This document shows positions 51,714 through 60,988 of a DNA stretch of 64,000 nucleotides, in pieces. The notes below the pieces were generated by a model. It was given only the letters and a program-made list of their open reading frames with translations, was not told where the DNA came from and ran no database searches. The DNA is taken from contig NZ_BAABHS010000026.1 of assembly GCF_039542225.1 (NCBI RefSeq), positions 1 through 64,000 of the forward strand, given 5' to 3'. Made by a program: the position numbers and the translations under genes. Position 1 is the stretch's first letter. Each line of letters starts with the position of its first letter. This DNA comes from Yinghuangia aomiensis. Lineage in GTDB: Bacteria > Actinomycetota > Actinomycetes > Streptomycetales > Streptomycetaceae.

Positions 51714-52265
51714 ATGTCCGACCCGTTCAATCCCGAGGCGAGTTCCTTCGCGCTGCCGTTCCGCACGCGCCCGTTCGACCTGCTGCGCGACGCGGTCATC
51801 CCGTACCCGGTGCGGCCGCTCCGCCCGCAGACCCTCGCCGCCGCCGACCTGCTCGCGGCGGTCGGCGAGTTGGCGCTGCGCGGCGTCCGCGGGGTCCGCG
51901 ACGTGACCCTGGCCTTCTGGCGCGAGCACGAACTCCTCGCCGAAGTCTCCACGGACGACGACCTCAGCGAAGTGGTGGGCGCCCACGACGTCACCCGCCC
52001 CGGCCCGGTCGCCGACGTGCTGCGCAGCGGCGGCATGGTGCACCTGCCCGACCTCGACCGGGAGCCCCGCTGGCCGGACGCGGCACGCGAGTTGCGGGTC
52101 CGCGGCGTGCGCTCGTGCGCCGCCGCCGCGCTGCGCCGCCCGCGGTTCAGCCTGGCCGTGGTGGTCTACTCGCCCGGCCCGCTGTCCGGCGTGCAGGACC
52201 TGGACGTGCTGCTGGGGGAGTGGGTCGCGGCCGTCGTCCGGGCCCGGGTCCGCGGCGTGGTGTGA
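51714..52265 (+). CDS. Stand-alone GAF-domain protein
   Basis: A 183-residue protein made of one degenerate GAF domain (AADLLAAVGELALRGVRGVRDVTLAFWREHELLAEVSTDDDLSEVV at the start of the fold, VLRSGGMVHLPDLDREPRWPDAARELRVRGVRSCAAAAL for the central strands). No output domain is present. It is convergent, 19 bp apart, with a GAF-ANTAR gene, which suggests but does not prove joint function in sensing. GAGGTGGGGG precedes ATG 51714. Confidence 0.75.
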   Translation: MSDPFNPEASSFALPFRTRPFDLLRDAVIPYPVRPLRPQTLAAADLLAAVGELALRGVRGVRDVTLAFWREHELLAEVSTDDDLSEVVGAHDVTRPGPVADVLRSGGMVHLPDLDREPRWPDAARELRVRGVRSCAAAALRRPRFSLAVVVYSPGPLSGVQDLDVLLGEWVAAVVRARVRGVV

Positions 52266-52284
52266 CCGGCGGGTCCGCGGGAGG

Positions 52285-53136
52285 TCAGCGGCGGACCTGG
52301 CGCTCCACGTCGGTGACCAGCGTGCGGGCCACGTCCGCGAGCTTCACGTTCTTCTTCTGCGACACCGAACGCAGCGCGCTGAACGCCGCTTCCGAGTCGA
52401 GGCGGCGCTGCGCCATGAGAATGCCCATGGCCTGCCCGATCGTGCCGTGCGTGCCCAGCGCCGCGGACAGGTCGGCGAACCGCATCTCGGCGGCCAGGCG
52501 TTCCTCCTGTTCCTGGGCCACCGCGACCCGGGCGGCCAACCGGATCTCGAACTCCCGCACCACGAGCGAGGCCAGCGCCTCCAGGATGTCGGTGCGGTCG
52601 TACGGCACCGGCCGCGGCGCGGTGTCGAACACCGCCATCGTGCCGATGCTGTGCCCGTCCGCGGTCCGCAGCGGCACCCCGAAGTAGTGCCGCACCCCGA
52701 ACGGTCCTGCCACCAGCGGGTTCGGGCAGGCCAGCGGATCGATCTCGGCGTTCGCCAGGCCGAGCGGCTCGCCGGTGACCACGACGGTGTGGCACAGGCC
52801 GGGGCCGATCGGCACGCCCGGGAGATCGAGGCCGTGCCGGCCGTGGAACCAGATGTCGTCCTCGTCGACGACCGTCACGACGGCGTAGGGCGTGCCGAAC
52901 AGGCGGGCGGCCAGCGCCGCGATCTCGTGGTAGCAGTCCGGCGGGATGTCCAGGACCTGCCAGCGGCGGATCGCCTCGGCCCGCGCTTTGGCGTGCGGAT
53001 CCGCGTACGGCAGCGCCGGGTTCGCCAGGTCGCCGCCGTGCGTGCCGGTCCCGGTGGATCCCGTGGTGGATTCTGCGGTGGAGTTCGCCGTGGAGTCCGC
53101 GGTGGAGTTCGCCCCGTTGTCGCTCACATGTCCCAC
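52285..53136 (-). CDS. GAF-ANTAR transcription antiterminator
   Basis: A 283-residue RNA-binding regulator. Residues 7-32 are a Ser-Thr-Ala repeat linker. The GAF domain runs from about 60 to 205 (YHEIAALAARLFGTPYAVVTVVDEDDIWFHGRHG, then FGVRHYFGVPLRTADGHSIGTMAVFD). The C-terminal ANTAR domain is GTHGTIGQAMGILMAQRRLDSEAAFSALRSVSQKKNVKLADVAR, predicted to bind paired RNA hairpins and prevent termination. Starts are GTG 53136 or GTG 53127. The ligand and RNA targets are unknown. Confidence 0.9.
   Translation of the reverse strand: MGHVSDNGANSTADSTANSTAESTTGSTGTGTHGGDLANPALPYADPHAKARAEAIRRWQVLDIPPDCYHEIAALAARLFGTPYAVVTVVDEDDIWFHGRHGLDLPGVPIGPGLCHTVVVTGEPLGLANAEIDPLACPNPLVAGPFGVRHYFGVPLRTADGHSIGTMAVFDTAPRPVPYDRTDILEALASLVVREFEIRLAARVAVAQEQEERLAAEMRFADLSAALGTHGTIGQAMGILMAQRRLDSEAAFSALRSVSQKKNVKLADVARTLVTDVERQVRR
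53053..53114 (-). repeat. In-frame 12-bp repeats encoding NSTA/DSTA units
   Basis: GTGGAGTTCGCC-type units repeat in frame and give NSTADSTANSTAESTTGSTG in the ANTAR protein's N-terminus. Confidence 0.8.
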
Positions 53137-53206
53137 GTAAGCACGGCGGGCCGGGCGGCAGGGCGGAAATGCGGAAATGTGAAAAAGGCGGAAAAGGCGA
53201 AAAGAC

Positions 53207-53237
53207 CGAGGCCCCGGCGAAGGATGCCGGGGCCTCG
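53207..53237 (-). terminator. Intrinsic terminator with T-rich tail for korB
   Basis: Arms CGAGGCCCCGGC (53207-53218) and complement (53226-53237), 12 perfect pairs, 7-nt loop. Read on the minus strand it is followed by a T-rich stretch (complement of the A-runs at 53183-53204), rare in this window. Confidence 0.85.
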
Positions 53238-53257
53238 ACCTGCATAGTGGCGGACCG

Positions 53258-54338
<1,081 letters not shown>

Positions 54339-54346
<8 letters not shown>

Positions 54347-56201
54347 TTTCGATGACCTCCTGGATCACGTGGGCCAGTTCCTCGGCCTTGAACGGCAGAC
54401 CGCGGACCTGGTTGTACGCGATGGCGTCGACGAGGTACTTGGCGCGCAGCAGCAGAGCGAGCTGCCCCAGGTTCATCTCGGGGACGATCACCTTGTCGTA
54501 CTTCTTGAGCACCTCGGCGGTGTTCGCCGGGAAGGGGTTGAGGTGGCGCAGGTGGGCCTGCGCGACCTTGCCGCCCTGGGCCCGCACGCGGCGGACGCCC
54601 GCGGCGATCGGGCCGTAGGTCGAGCCCCAGCCGACCACCAGGACCTTCGCGTCGCCGGTCGGGTCGTCGACCTCCAGCTCGGCGATGTCCTTGGCGATGC
54701 CGTCGACCTTGGCCTGGCGGACCCGGACCATGAAGTCGTGGTTCGCCGGCTCGTAGTTGATCGTGCCGATGCCGTCGGCCTTCTCGATGCCGCCGATGCG
54801 GTGTTCGAGACCGGGCGTGCCGGGCACCGCCCACGGGCGGGCCAGTGTCTCCGGGTCGCGCTTGTACGGCCAGAAGACCTTGGTGCCGTCTTCGTTCTCG
54901 TGGTTCGGCTCGGTCGCGAACTCGACGCGCAGGTCGGGCAGGTCGTCGACGTTCGGGATCCGCCACGGCTCGGAGCCGTTGGCGAGGTAGCCGTCGGACA
55001 GCAGGAAGACCGGCGTGCGGTACTTCAGCGCGATCCGGGCGGCTTCGATCGCGGCGTCGAAGCAGTCGCCGGCGGTGCGCGGCGCGACGATCGGCACGGG
55101 GGCCTCGCCGTTGCGGCCGAACATCGCCTGGAGCAGGTCGGACTGCTCGGTCTTGGTGGGCAGGCCGGTGGACGGCCCGCCGCGCTGCACGTCGACGATC
55201 AGCAGCGGCAGTTCGAGGGAAACCGCCAGGCCGATCGCCTCGGACTTGAGCGCGACGCCCGGACCCGAGGTGGTGGTGATGCCGAGCGCTCCGCCGAAAG
55301 CGGCGCCGAGGGCCGCGCCGATGCCGGCGATTTCGTCTTCCGCCTGGAACGTGCGGACGTCGAAATTCTTGTGCTTGGCAAGCTCGTGCAGGATGTCCGA
55401 GGCCGGGGTGATCGGGTACGACCCGAGGTACACCGGGAGCTCGGCGCGCTGCCCGGCGGCGACCAGGCCGTAGGCGAGCGCGAGGTTGCCGGTGATGTTC
55501 CGGTAGGTGCCGGCCGGCAGCTTGGCGGGCGCGACCTCGTAGGAGACCGCGAACCCTTCGGTGGTCTCGCCGAAGTTCCAGCCCGCCTTGAAGGCCGCGA
55601 CGTTGGCCTCGGCGATGACCGGCAGCTTGGCGAACTTCTTCTGCAGGAACGCGATCGTCGACTCGGTCGGGCGGTGGTACAGCCACGACAGCAGGCCGAG
55701 CGCGAACATGTTCTTCGCGCGCTCCGCGTCCTTCTTGGAGATGTCGAACGCGGCGAGCGACTCGACGGTGAGCGTCGTGAGCGGCACCGCGTGGATGTTG
55801 TAGGCGTCCAGCGAGCCGTCTTCGAGCGGGTTGGTCGCGTAGCCGACCTTGGCCATGGCCCGCTTGCTGAACTCGTCGGTGTTGACGATGATCTCGGCGC
55901 CGCGCGGCAGGTCGCGGATGTTGGCCTTGAGGGCCGCCGGGTTCATCGCGACCAGGACCGTCGGGGCGTCGCCCGGGGTCAGGATGTCGTGGTCGGCGAA
56001 GTGCAACTGGAAGCTGGACACACCCGGCAGAGTTCCGGCTGGCGCGCGGATCTCGGCGGGGAAGTTGGGCAGAGTCGACAGGTCGTTGCCGAAGCTGGCC
56101 GTTTCGGACGTGAAACGGTCTCCGGTCAACTGCATTCCGTCACCGGAATCGCCCGCGAACCGGATGACAACCCGGTCGATCTGCTTGACCTGTTTGGTCA
56201 C
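54339..56201 (-). CDS. korA: 2-oxoacid:ferredoxin oxidoreductase alpha subunit, gamma-alpha fusion (KorA)
   Basis: A 620-residue subunit with the gamma domain first (VVIRFAGDSGDGMQLTGDRFTSE at residues about 11-33, through the 190s) and the alpha domain after (GNLALAYGLVAAGQRAELPVYLGSYPITPASDILHELA, EDEIAGIGAALGAAFGGALGITTTSGPGVALKSEAIGLA). The fusion is usual for actinobacterial KorA. Start is GTG 56201 with GGAGG about 10 nt upstream; the frame is open further but without similarity. KorAB allows ferredoxin-linked 2-oxoglutarate oxidation, and the partial nuo operon nearby may use that ferredoxin. Confidence 0.95.
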
Positions 56202-56263
56202 TGGTGAGGACCTCCTCGGCGCTGCGGCAGGTCGTCCGCGCACCGCGCGGATGTCGCAGTTTC

Positions 56264-56269
56264 ATCGTA
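56264..56269 (-). promoter_or_regulatory. -10 box of korAB
   Basis: TACGAT on the minus strand predicts a start near 56257 and a leader of about 56 nt with GGAGG near its end. Confidence 0.45.
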
Positions 56270-56447
56270 CGGCTGTACAAGAAGGGCCCTGGCCGGGCCC
56301 CGGTGGTGCACGGGAGCGATTCGATGCCGGATTTCAGCCCGAAAAGGTGGATTGTGTCCGTCTTTCCGGATGTGGCCGAGCCCGTGACGGGTCAGCCTCC
56401 GATCGCGGGGATGATCGCACGGGTCGGTGAATCCGCTCATCAGAGTG

Positions 56448-57092
56448 TCAGGATCCGAGATAAGCGAGTACTGCCAGAACCCTTCTGTGATCGGTCTCAC
56501 TGGGGGCGAGGCCGAGCTTCCCGAAGATGTTGCTGACGTGCTTTTCGACCGCGCCGTCGGACACCACCATCGCCTGCGCGATGGCGCCGTTGCTGCGTCC
56601 CTCGGCCATGTAGCCGAGCACCTCGCGCTCCCGGGGGGTGAGGGTGACCAGCACGTTCTGCTTGCGGCTGCGGCCGAGCAGCTGGGAGACGACCTCCGGG
56701 TCGAGCGCGGTGCCGCCCTTGGCGACCCGCACCACGGCGTCGACGAAATCGCCGACGTCCGCGACCCGGTCCTTGAGGAGGTACCCCACGCCGCTGGTGC
56801 TGCCCGCGAGCAGCTCGGTGGCGTACTGCTCCTCGACCGCCTGCGACAGGATCAGCACCCCGACGCTCGGCAGTTCCGCGCGCATCCGCACGGCCGCCTT
56901 GATCCCCTCGTCGGTGAACGTCGGCGGCATGCGCACGTCCACGACGCACACGTCCGGACGCATCTCCGCGGCGGCGACGAGCAGCTGCTCGGCGTCGTCC
57001 ACGGCCGCCACCACCTCGTGCCCGCGGTCGACCAGCAGGCGGGTCAGACCGTCCCGGAGCAGTACCGAATCCTCAGCGATCACGACGCGCAC
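56448..57092 (-). CDS. LuxR-type (NarL/FixJ) response regulator, pair 2
   Basis: A 214-residue regulator. Receiver: VVIAEDSVLLRDGLTRLL, phospho-Asp in VVDVRMPPTFTDEG, YLLKDRVADVGDF. HTH: LTPREREVLGYMAEGRSNGAIAQAMVVSDGAVEKHVSNIFGKLGL. The start is taken as GTG 57092, because GGAGG at 57108-57104 is well placed for it; ATG 57110, which would use those bases as codons, adds six residues. It follows its kinase on the same strand after a hairpin-bearing gap. It lies between korAB and nuo2, so either could be a target (inference). Confidence 0.92.
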   Translation of the reverse strand: MRVVIAEDSVLLRDGLTRLLVDRGHEVVAAVDDAEQLLVAAAEMRPDVCVVDVRMPPTFTDEGIKAAVRMRAELPSVGVLILSQAVEEQYATELLAGSTSGVGYLLKDRVADVGDFVDAVVRVAKGGTALDPEVVSQLLGRSRKQNVLVTLTPREREVLGYMAEGRSNGAIAQAMVVSDGAVEKHVSNIFGKLGLAPSETDHRRVLAVLAYLGS

Positions 57093-57175
57093 GGCGCTCG
57101 CAGCCTCCATCCCGCAACCCGGGACCCCGTGCCCCGACGGGCACCAGTGTCCCGGATCGCGGAGGCTGCGGGGCG

Positions 57176-57220
57176 CGCAGGCAGCCGCCGGGCGCGGTCC
57201 TCCGCGCCCGGCGGCCTGCG
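57176..57220 (-). terminator. Intercistronic hairpin between kinase and regulator genes
   Basis: A 14-bp perfect stem (57184-57197 with 57202-57215, loop TCCT) is extended by five outer pairs (57176-57180 with 57216-57220) across a 3-nt bulge. It sits right after the kinase stop and before the regulator, so it may lower or stabilise part of the transcript. Confidence 0.65.
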
Positions 57221-57221
57221 G

Positions 57222-58553
57222 CTACATCGGCAGCGTCACCGTGACGCGGGTCGGTCCGCCCTTCGGGCTGACCACCTTCAGCGTGCCGCCCACGCCCCGG
57301 ACGCGTTCGGTGAGGCCGGCCAGGCCCGTGCCGTGCGCCGGGTCCGCGCCGCCGCGGCCGTCGTCCTCGACGACCGCCACCAGCCGGTCGCGCTCCGCGT
57401 GCACCGCCACCGACGCCCGCGTCGCGCCGCTGTGCTTGGACACGTTCGTCAGCAGCTCGCTCACGCAGTAGTAAGCCGCCTGCTCCACCGGCGCGCTCGG
57501 CCGCGTCGGCAGGTCCACGCCGACCGCCACCGGCACCGTGCACTTCGCGGCCACCGCGGACAGCGCCGCGTCCAGGCCGCGGTCGGTAAGCACCGCCGGA
57601 TGGATGCCCCGCGCGAGGTCGCGCAGTTCGCGCAGCGCCAGCTTCACCTCGTTGTGCGCCTCGACCACCATGCGCTGCGCGCTCTCCGGGTCGTCGGACA
57701 TCTTCTCCTTGGCCAGGCCCAGGTCCATCGCCAGCGACACCAGCCGGGCCTGCGCCCCGTCGTGCAGGTCGCGCTCGATCCGCCGCATGTCGGACGCCGC
57801 GGTGTCGACCGCCGCGCCGCGGCTCTCGGTCAGGTCCTGCACCTGCTGGGACAGGAACGCCGGGCCGAGCAGGCCGCGCACCATCACCCGGTCCACCCAC
57901 GCGATGCCGCGGATCACCTGCGGGGTGAGGAACAGCAGCAGCACGCCGACCGCGAACGTCGCGGTCACCCACAGCGGGCCGGTCAGGTAGAAGTCGTCGC
58001 CGGGCTGCTTGGGCCCGTCGCCCCACAGCATCGCGCCCGGCTGGTCGGCCGACCGGAACAGCGGCTGGGTCGCCGGATAGCTGATGGTCGCCAGCGTCGC
58101 CGACCACAGGGTGACCACCGCGGTGAACGTGAGGATGCTCCACGGCAGCATCAGGAACAGGTAGAGCGCGGCGCGCCAGCCCGTGCCGTCGGCCAGACCG
58201 CTCTTGATCCAGCCCCACGCGCCGGGCGTCTTCTGCCTGAACCGCTCCGGCCGCGCGACGTCCTCGTCGAGGAGGGCGCGGGCCCGGCCGCGTTCCATCG
58301 CGCCCCAGCCGCGGCACGCCAGGACCACCGCCGCGATCAGCGGCAGTCCGAGCAGGAACAGCGGCGTCAGGCCGATGCCCAGCACGACGAACACGACCAC
58401 GAAGACGAAGCCGAGGATGCCGACGAACAGATTCAGCATCAGATAAATGGACTCGCCCCAGGTCCGCGCGCTGAACGGGGCACGCCAGAAACCGGGGCGC
58501 GGCACCGGGGCGCGGAGTGCGCGGCCGGGCACGGTGGTACCAGCTGTCGACAT
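57222..58553 (-). CDS. Sensor histidine kinase (HisKA_3 type), pair 2
   Basis: A 443-residue kinase with two pairs of membrane helices (YLMLNLFVGILGFVFVVVFVVLGIGLTPLFLLGLPLIAAVVL, and the pair near residues 135-235). The phosphoacceptor box is ERDLHDGAQARLVSLAMDLGLAKEKM with His near residue 260. The N box is QAAYYCVSELLTNVSKHSGA, and DDGRGGADPAHGTGLAGLTERV gives the G boxes. GAGGA precedes ATG 58553. It is divergent from nuoA2 and paralogous to the kinase at 42688-44013. Confidence 0.92.
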   Translation of the reverse strand: MSTAGTTVPGRALRAPVPRPGFWRAPFSARTWGESIYLMLNLFVGILGFVFVVVFVVLGIGLTPLFLLGLPLIAAVVLACRGWGAMERGRARALLDEDVARPERFRQKTPGAWGWIKSGLADGTGWRAALYLFLMLPWSILTFTAVVTLWSATLATISYPATQPLFRSADQPGAMLWGDGPKQPGDDFYLTGPLWVTATFAVGVLLLFLTPQVIRGIAWVDRVMVRGLLGPAFLSQQVQDLTESRGAAVDTAASDMRRIERDLHDGAQARLVSLAMDLGLAKEKMSDDPESAQRMVVEAHNEVKLALRELRDLARGIHPAVLTDRGLDAALSAVAAKCTVPVAVGVDLPTRPSAPVEQAAYYCVSELLTNVSKHSGATRASVAVHAERDRLVAVVEDDGRGGADPAHGTGLAGLTERVRGVGGTLKVVSPKGGPTRVTVTLPM

Positions 58554-58743
58554 CGGGCGGTCCTCGCTCGGGGAATCTGCGGACGATCCTTGCAGTACCA
58601 CTCTCGCGGCCGACGGCCGCCGGTCCCATGGCGCACGTCGGTGTTTCCGTAGTGGGGTTGTCCCTACCCACCCTCGTGCACCCGGGTGGCGGCGCGCCAC
58701 GGCGCGGCCACGGACGGTGCGGACAGGTCAGGGCCAATCCCCC

Positions 58744-58749
58744 TAGACT
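58744..58749 (+). promoter_or_regulatory. -10 box of the second nuo operon
   Basis: TAGACT predicts a start near 58756 and a leader of about 50 nt. I see no Rex-type site here, unlike the main nuo operon. Confidence 0.5.
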
Positions 58750-58806
58750 CCCGTGCCACGAAGACAACGCAGACAACGCACACGACACGCCAGGGGACGT
58801 ACCAAG

Positions 58807-59184
58807 GTGACCGCACACGGCTACTTCAGTACGTACGCACTCGTCGGACTCGTGTTCCTCGTCGGCTGCGCGTTCGTCGCCGCGGCCTTCGCGGCGAACC
58901 GGCTGCTGCGGCCGCACGCGCCGTCGACCGAGAAGCTGATGGCGTACGAATGCGGCGTGGACCCGGTGGGCACGGGTTGGGCCCAGACCCACATCCGGTA
59001 CTACATCTACGCTTACTTGTACGTGATCTTCGCCGTCGACGCGATCTACCTGTTCCCGTGGGCCACCGTGTTCGCGGACCCCGGGTACGGCGCGACGACC
59101 CTCGTCGAGATGTTCGTGTTCGTCGGGTTCCTCGCGATCGGACTGCTGTACGCGTGGCGGAAGGGCGTGCTGACGTGGACGTGA
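58807..59184 (+). CDS. nuoA2: NuoA-like subunit of the second complex I-type operon
   Basis: A 125-residue, three-helix membrane protein. Helix 1 is YALVGLVFLVGCAFVAAAFAAN, and the loop EKLMAYECGVDPVGTGWAQTHIRYYIYAYLYVIFAVDAIYLFPW keeps the Cys but replaces the usual F-D-x-E-x-x-F with F-A-V-D-A-I-Y. It is clearly diverged from NuoA at 20160. GTG 58807 is preceded by AGGGGACG at some distance. First gene of an operon whose junctions all overlap. Confidence 0.9.
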   Translation: MTAHGYFSTYALVGLVFLVGCAFVAAAFAANRLLRPHAPSTEKLMAYECGVDPVGTGWAQTHIRYYIYAYLYVIFAVDAIYLFPWATVFADPGYGATTLVEMFVFVGFLAIGLLYAWRKGVLTWT

Positions 59185-59891
59185 CGCGGCGCTCACCCGG
59201 GCCGGTGGTGCTCCCGGCCCCCAAACTCGGCCCGCTGTCCCGGCTGGCCCCGGACCCGATCCGGCTGGTGCTCAACTGGGGCCGCAAGTATTCGCTGTGG
59301 GTCTTCAACTTCGGACTGGCGTGCTGCGCGATCGAGTTCATCGCGACGTCGATGGCCAAGCACGACTTCATCCGGCTCGGCGTGATCCCGTTCGCGCCCG
59401 GCCCCCGGCAGGCCGATCTGATGATCGTGTCGGGGACGGTCACGGACAAGATGGCGCCCGCGATCAAGCGGCTGTACGAGCAGATGCCGGAGCCGAAATA
59501 CGTCATCTCGTTTGGCTCGTGCGCCAACTGCGGCGGTCCCTACTGGGATTCGTACTGCGTGACCAAGGGCGTCGACCAGATCATCCCGGTCGACGTGTAC
59601 GTGCCCGGCTGCCCGCCGCGGCCCGAGGCGCTGCTCCAGGGCATCCTCAAGCTCCAGGAGAAGATCGCCGGCGAGTCGCTCGCGGACCGGTACCCGGAGC
59701 CGGAGGAGGACGCGGACCCGAAGGCGGGGCGCGGCAACCCGGCGCGGGCGAAGTCCGCCGCCCGCGCGCGGCGGGACAGCGGCGCGGTGCTGTCCGAGGC
59801 GGACGGGCCCGGCGGGACGCCGGGGCTGCCCGCCGGGGCGTTCCGGCGGGGCCTGGTCGCCCCGCCCGCGGCGCCGGGCGGTGCGGAGTGA
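59175..59891 (+). CDS. nuoB2: NuoB-like subunit, second operon
   Basis: A 238-residue [4Fe-4S] N2-type subunit: FGLACCAIEFIATSMAKHD for the tandem Cys, SFGSCANCGGPYWDSY for the third ligand with an extra Cys three residues on, and DVYVPGCPPRPEALL for the fourth. A 70-residue charged/Ala-rich tail is added. Starts are GTG 59175 or GTG 59181 (the latter GTGA with the nuoA2 stop). With NuoC2 it would form the quinone-facing part of a peripheral arm. Confidence 0.92.
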   Translation: MDVTRRSPGPVVLPAPKLGPLSRLAPDPIRLVLNWGRKYSLWVFNFGLACCAIEFIATSMAKHDFIRLGVIPFAPGPRQADLMIVSGTVTDKMAPAIKRLYEQMPEPKYVISFGSCANCGGPYWDSYCVTKGVDQIIPVDVYVPGCPPRPEALLQGILKLQEKIAGESLADRYPEPEEDADPKAGRGNPARAKSAARARRDSGAVLSEADGPGGTPGLPAGAFRRGLVAPPAAPGGAE

Positions 59892-60988
59892 CGCCCGAGG
59901 AGATCCGCGGCGCGCTCGGCGCGGACACCGCGGTGTCCGACGCGTACGGCCTCGCTACCGCGGACGTGCCCGCCGAGGGGTGGATCGCGGCGCTGACGGC
60001 GGCGCGCGACACGCTCGGGCTCACCTTCTTCGACTGGCTGACCGCGGTCGACGAATCGGACGCCTTCACCATCGCCGTGCACGTGTGCGCGGCGCCGGGA
60101 CCGCGGCTGCTGCTGCGCACCCGGGTCCCGCACGACGCGCCGGTGCTGCCGACCGCGACCGGCGTGTTCGCGGGCGCGGGCTGGCACGAACGCGAGACCG
60201 CCGAGATGTTCGGCATCACCTTCGAAGGCCACCCGAACCCGGCCCCGCTGCTGCTCCCCGACGGTTTCGAAGGCCACCCGCTCCGCAAGGACTTCGTGCT
60301 GGCCTCCCGCGTGGCCAAGCCCTGGCCCGGCGCCAAGGAGCCCGGCGAGTCCGACCACGCCCCGGCCGGCGCCCGCTCCCCGGGCCGCCGCCGGATACTG
60401 CCTCCCGGCGTCCCGGACGCCTCCGAGTGGGGCCCGCAGGCCACCCCCCGCCCGGCAGCCCCCGAACCGTCGACGGGCCCGGACACACCCGACGCGCCCG
60501 CGCGCCCGGAGCGCCCCCGCCGCACCCGAAGCGCGGGCGAGGGCTCGGCGACCCAGCGGGGGAGCGGCGAGGCACCGCCGCAGCCTCCGACGGCGCCGGA
60601 ACCCCCGGCCGCCCCGCGGCGCTCCCGCCGCGCGTCGGACGGCTCGGCGAGTCAGGGCGCCACCCCCGGACAACCGCCGGCTCCGGCCGCCCCGACTGCG
60701 CACGCCCCGACTCCCGACGTCCCGCCGTCCGGCGGCCCGCCCCGCGGCCGCCGCGCCTCCGACGGCGCCGCGAGCCAACGGGACACTTCGGCGACCCCGG
60801 ACTCCGGCTCCCCCGCCGAGCCCGCTCCGCCCGACGCCCCCGCCCCCGAACCGTCGGCGCCCGCCGATCCCCGCCGTTCTCGCCGCGCCACCGACGGGTC
60901 CGCGACCCAGCGCGGTCCGCAGCCGCCCGCGGATCCCGAGCCCTCTGCCGAACCCGAGTCGCCGCCCGGCCCCGAGGAGGACGCGTGA
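59888..60988 (+). CDS. nuoC2: NuoC-like subunit with repetitive disordered C-terminus, second operon
   Basis: A 366-residue protein. The NuoC (30-kDa) fold is confined to the first 150 residues (LGLTFFDWLTAVDESDAFTIAVHV, then GWHERETAEMFGITFEGHPNPAPLLLPDGFEGHPLRKDF). The remaining 215 residues are Pro/Ala-rich and carry four copies of a basic motif of the type PRRSRRASDGSASQ starting at 60515, 60614, 60740 and 60869. GTG 59888 overlaps the nuoB2 stop. No NuoD follows: the next gene is nuoH2. Confidence 0.88.
   Translation: MTPEEIRGALGADTAVSDAYGLATADVPAEGWIAALTAARDTLGLTFFDWLTAVDESDAFTIAVHVCAAPGPRLLLRTRVPHDAPVLPTATGVFAGAGWHERETAEMFGITFEGHPNPAPLLLPDGFEGHPLRKDFVLASRVAKPWPGAKEPGESDHAPAGARSPGRRRILPPGVPDASEWGPQATPRPAAPEPSTGPDTPDAPARPERPRRTRSAGEGSATQRGSGEAPPQPPTAPEPPAAPRRSRRASDGSASQGATPGQPPAPAAPTAHAPTPDVPPSGGPPRGRRASDGAASQRDTSATPDSGSPAEPAPPDAPAPEPSAPADPRRSRRATDGSATQRGPQPPADPEPSAEPESPPGPEEDA
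60515..60916 (+). repeat. Four-copy 15-residue motif in the NuoC2 tail
   Basis: Copies PRRTRSAGEGSATQRG, PRRSRRASDGSASQG, PRGRRASDGAASQRD and PRRSRRATDGSATQRG are spaced 33, 42 and 43 residues apart by Pro-rich spacers. Confidence 0.9.

Noticed and set aside
58554..58806. Rex operator before the second nuo operon
   Set aside because: No TGTGA...TCACA dyad is present in the divergent region.
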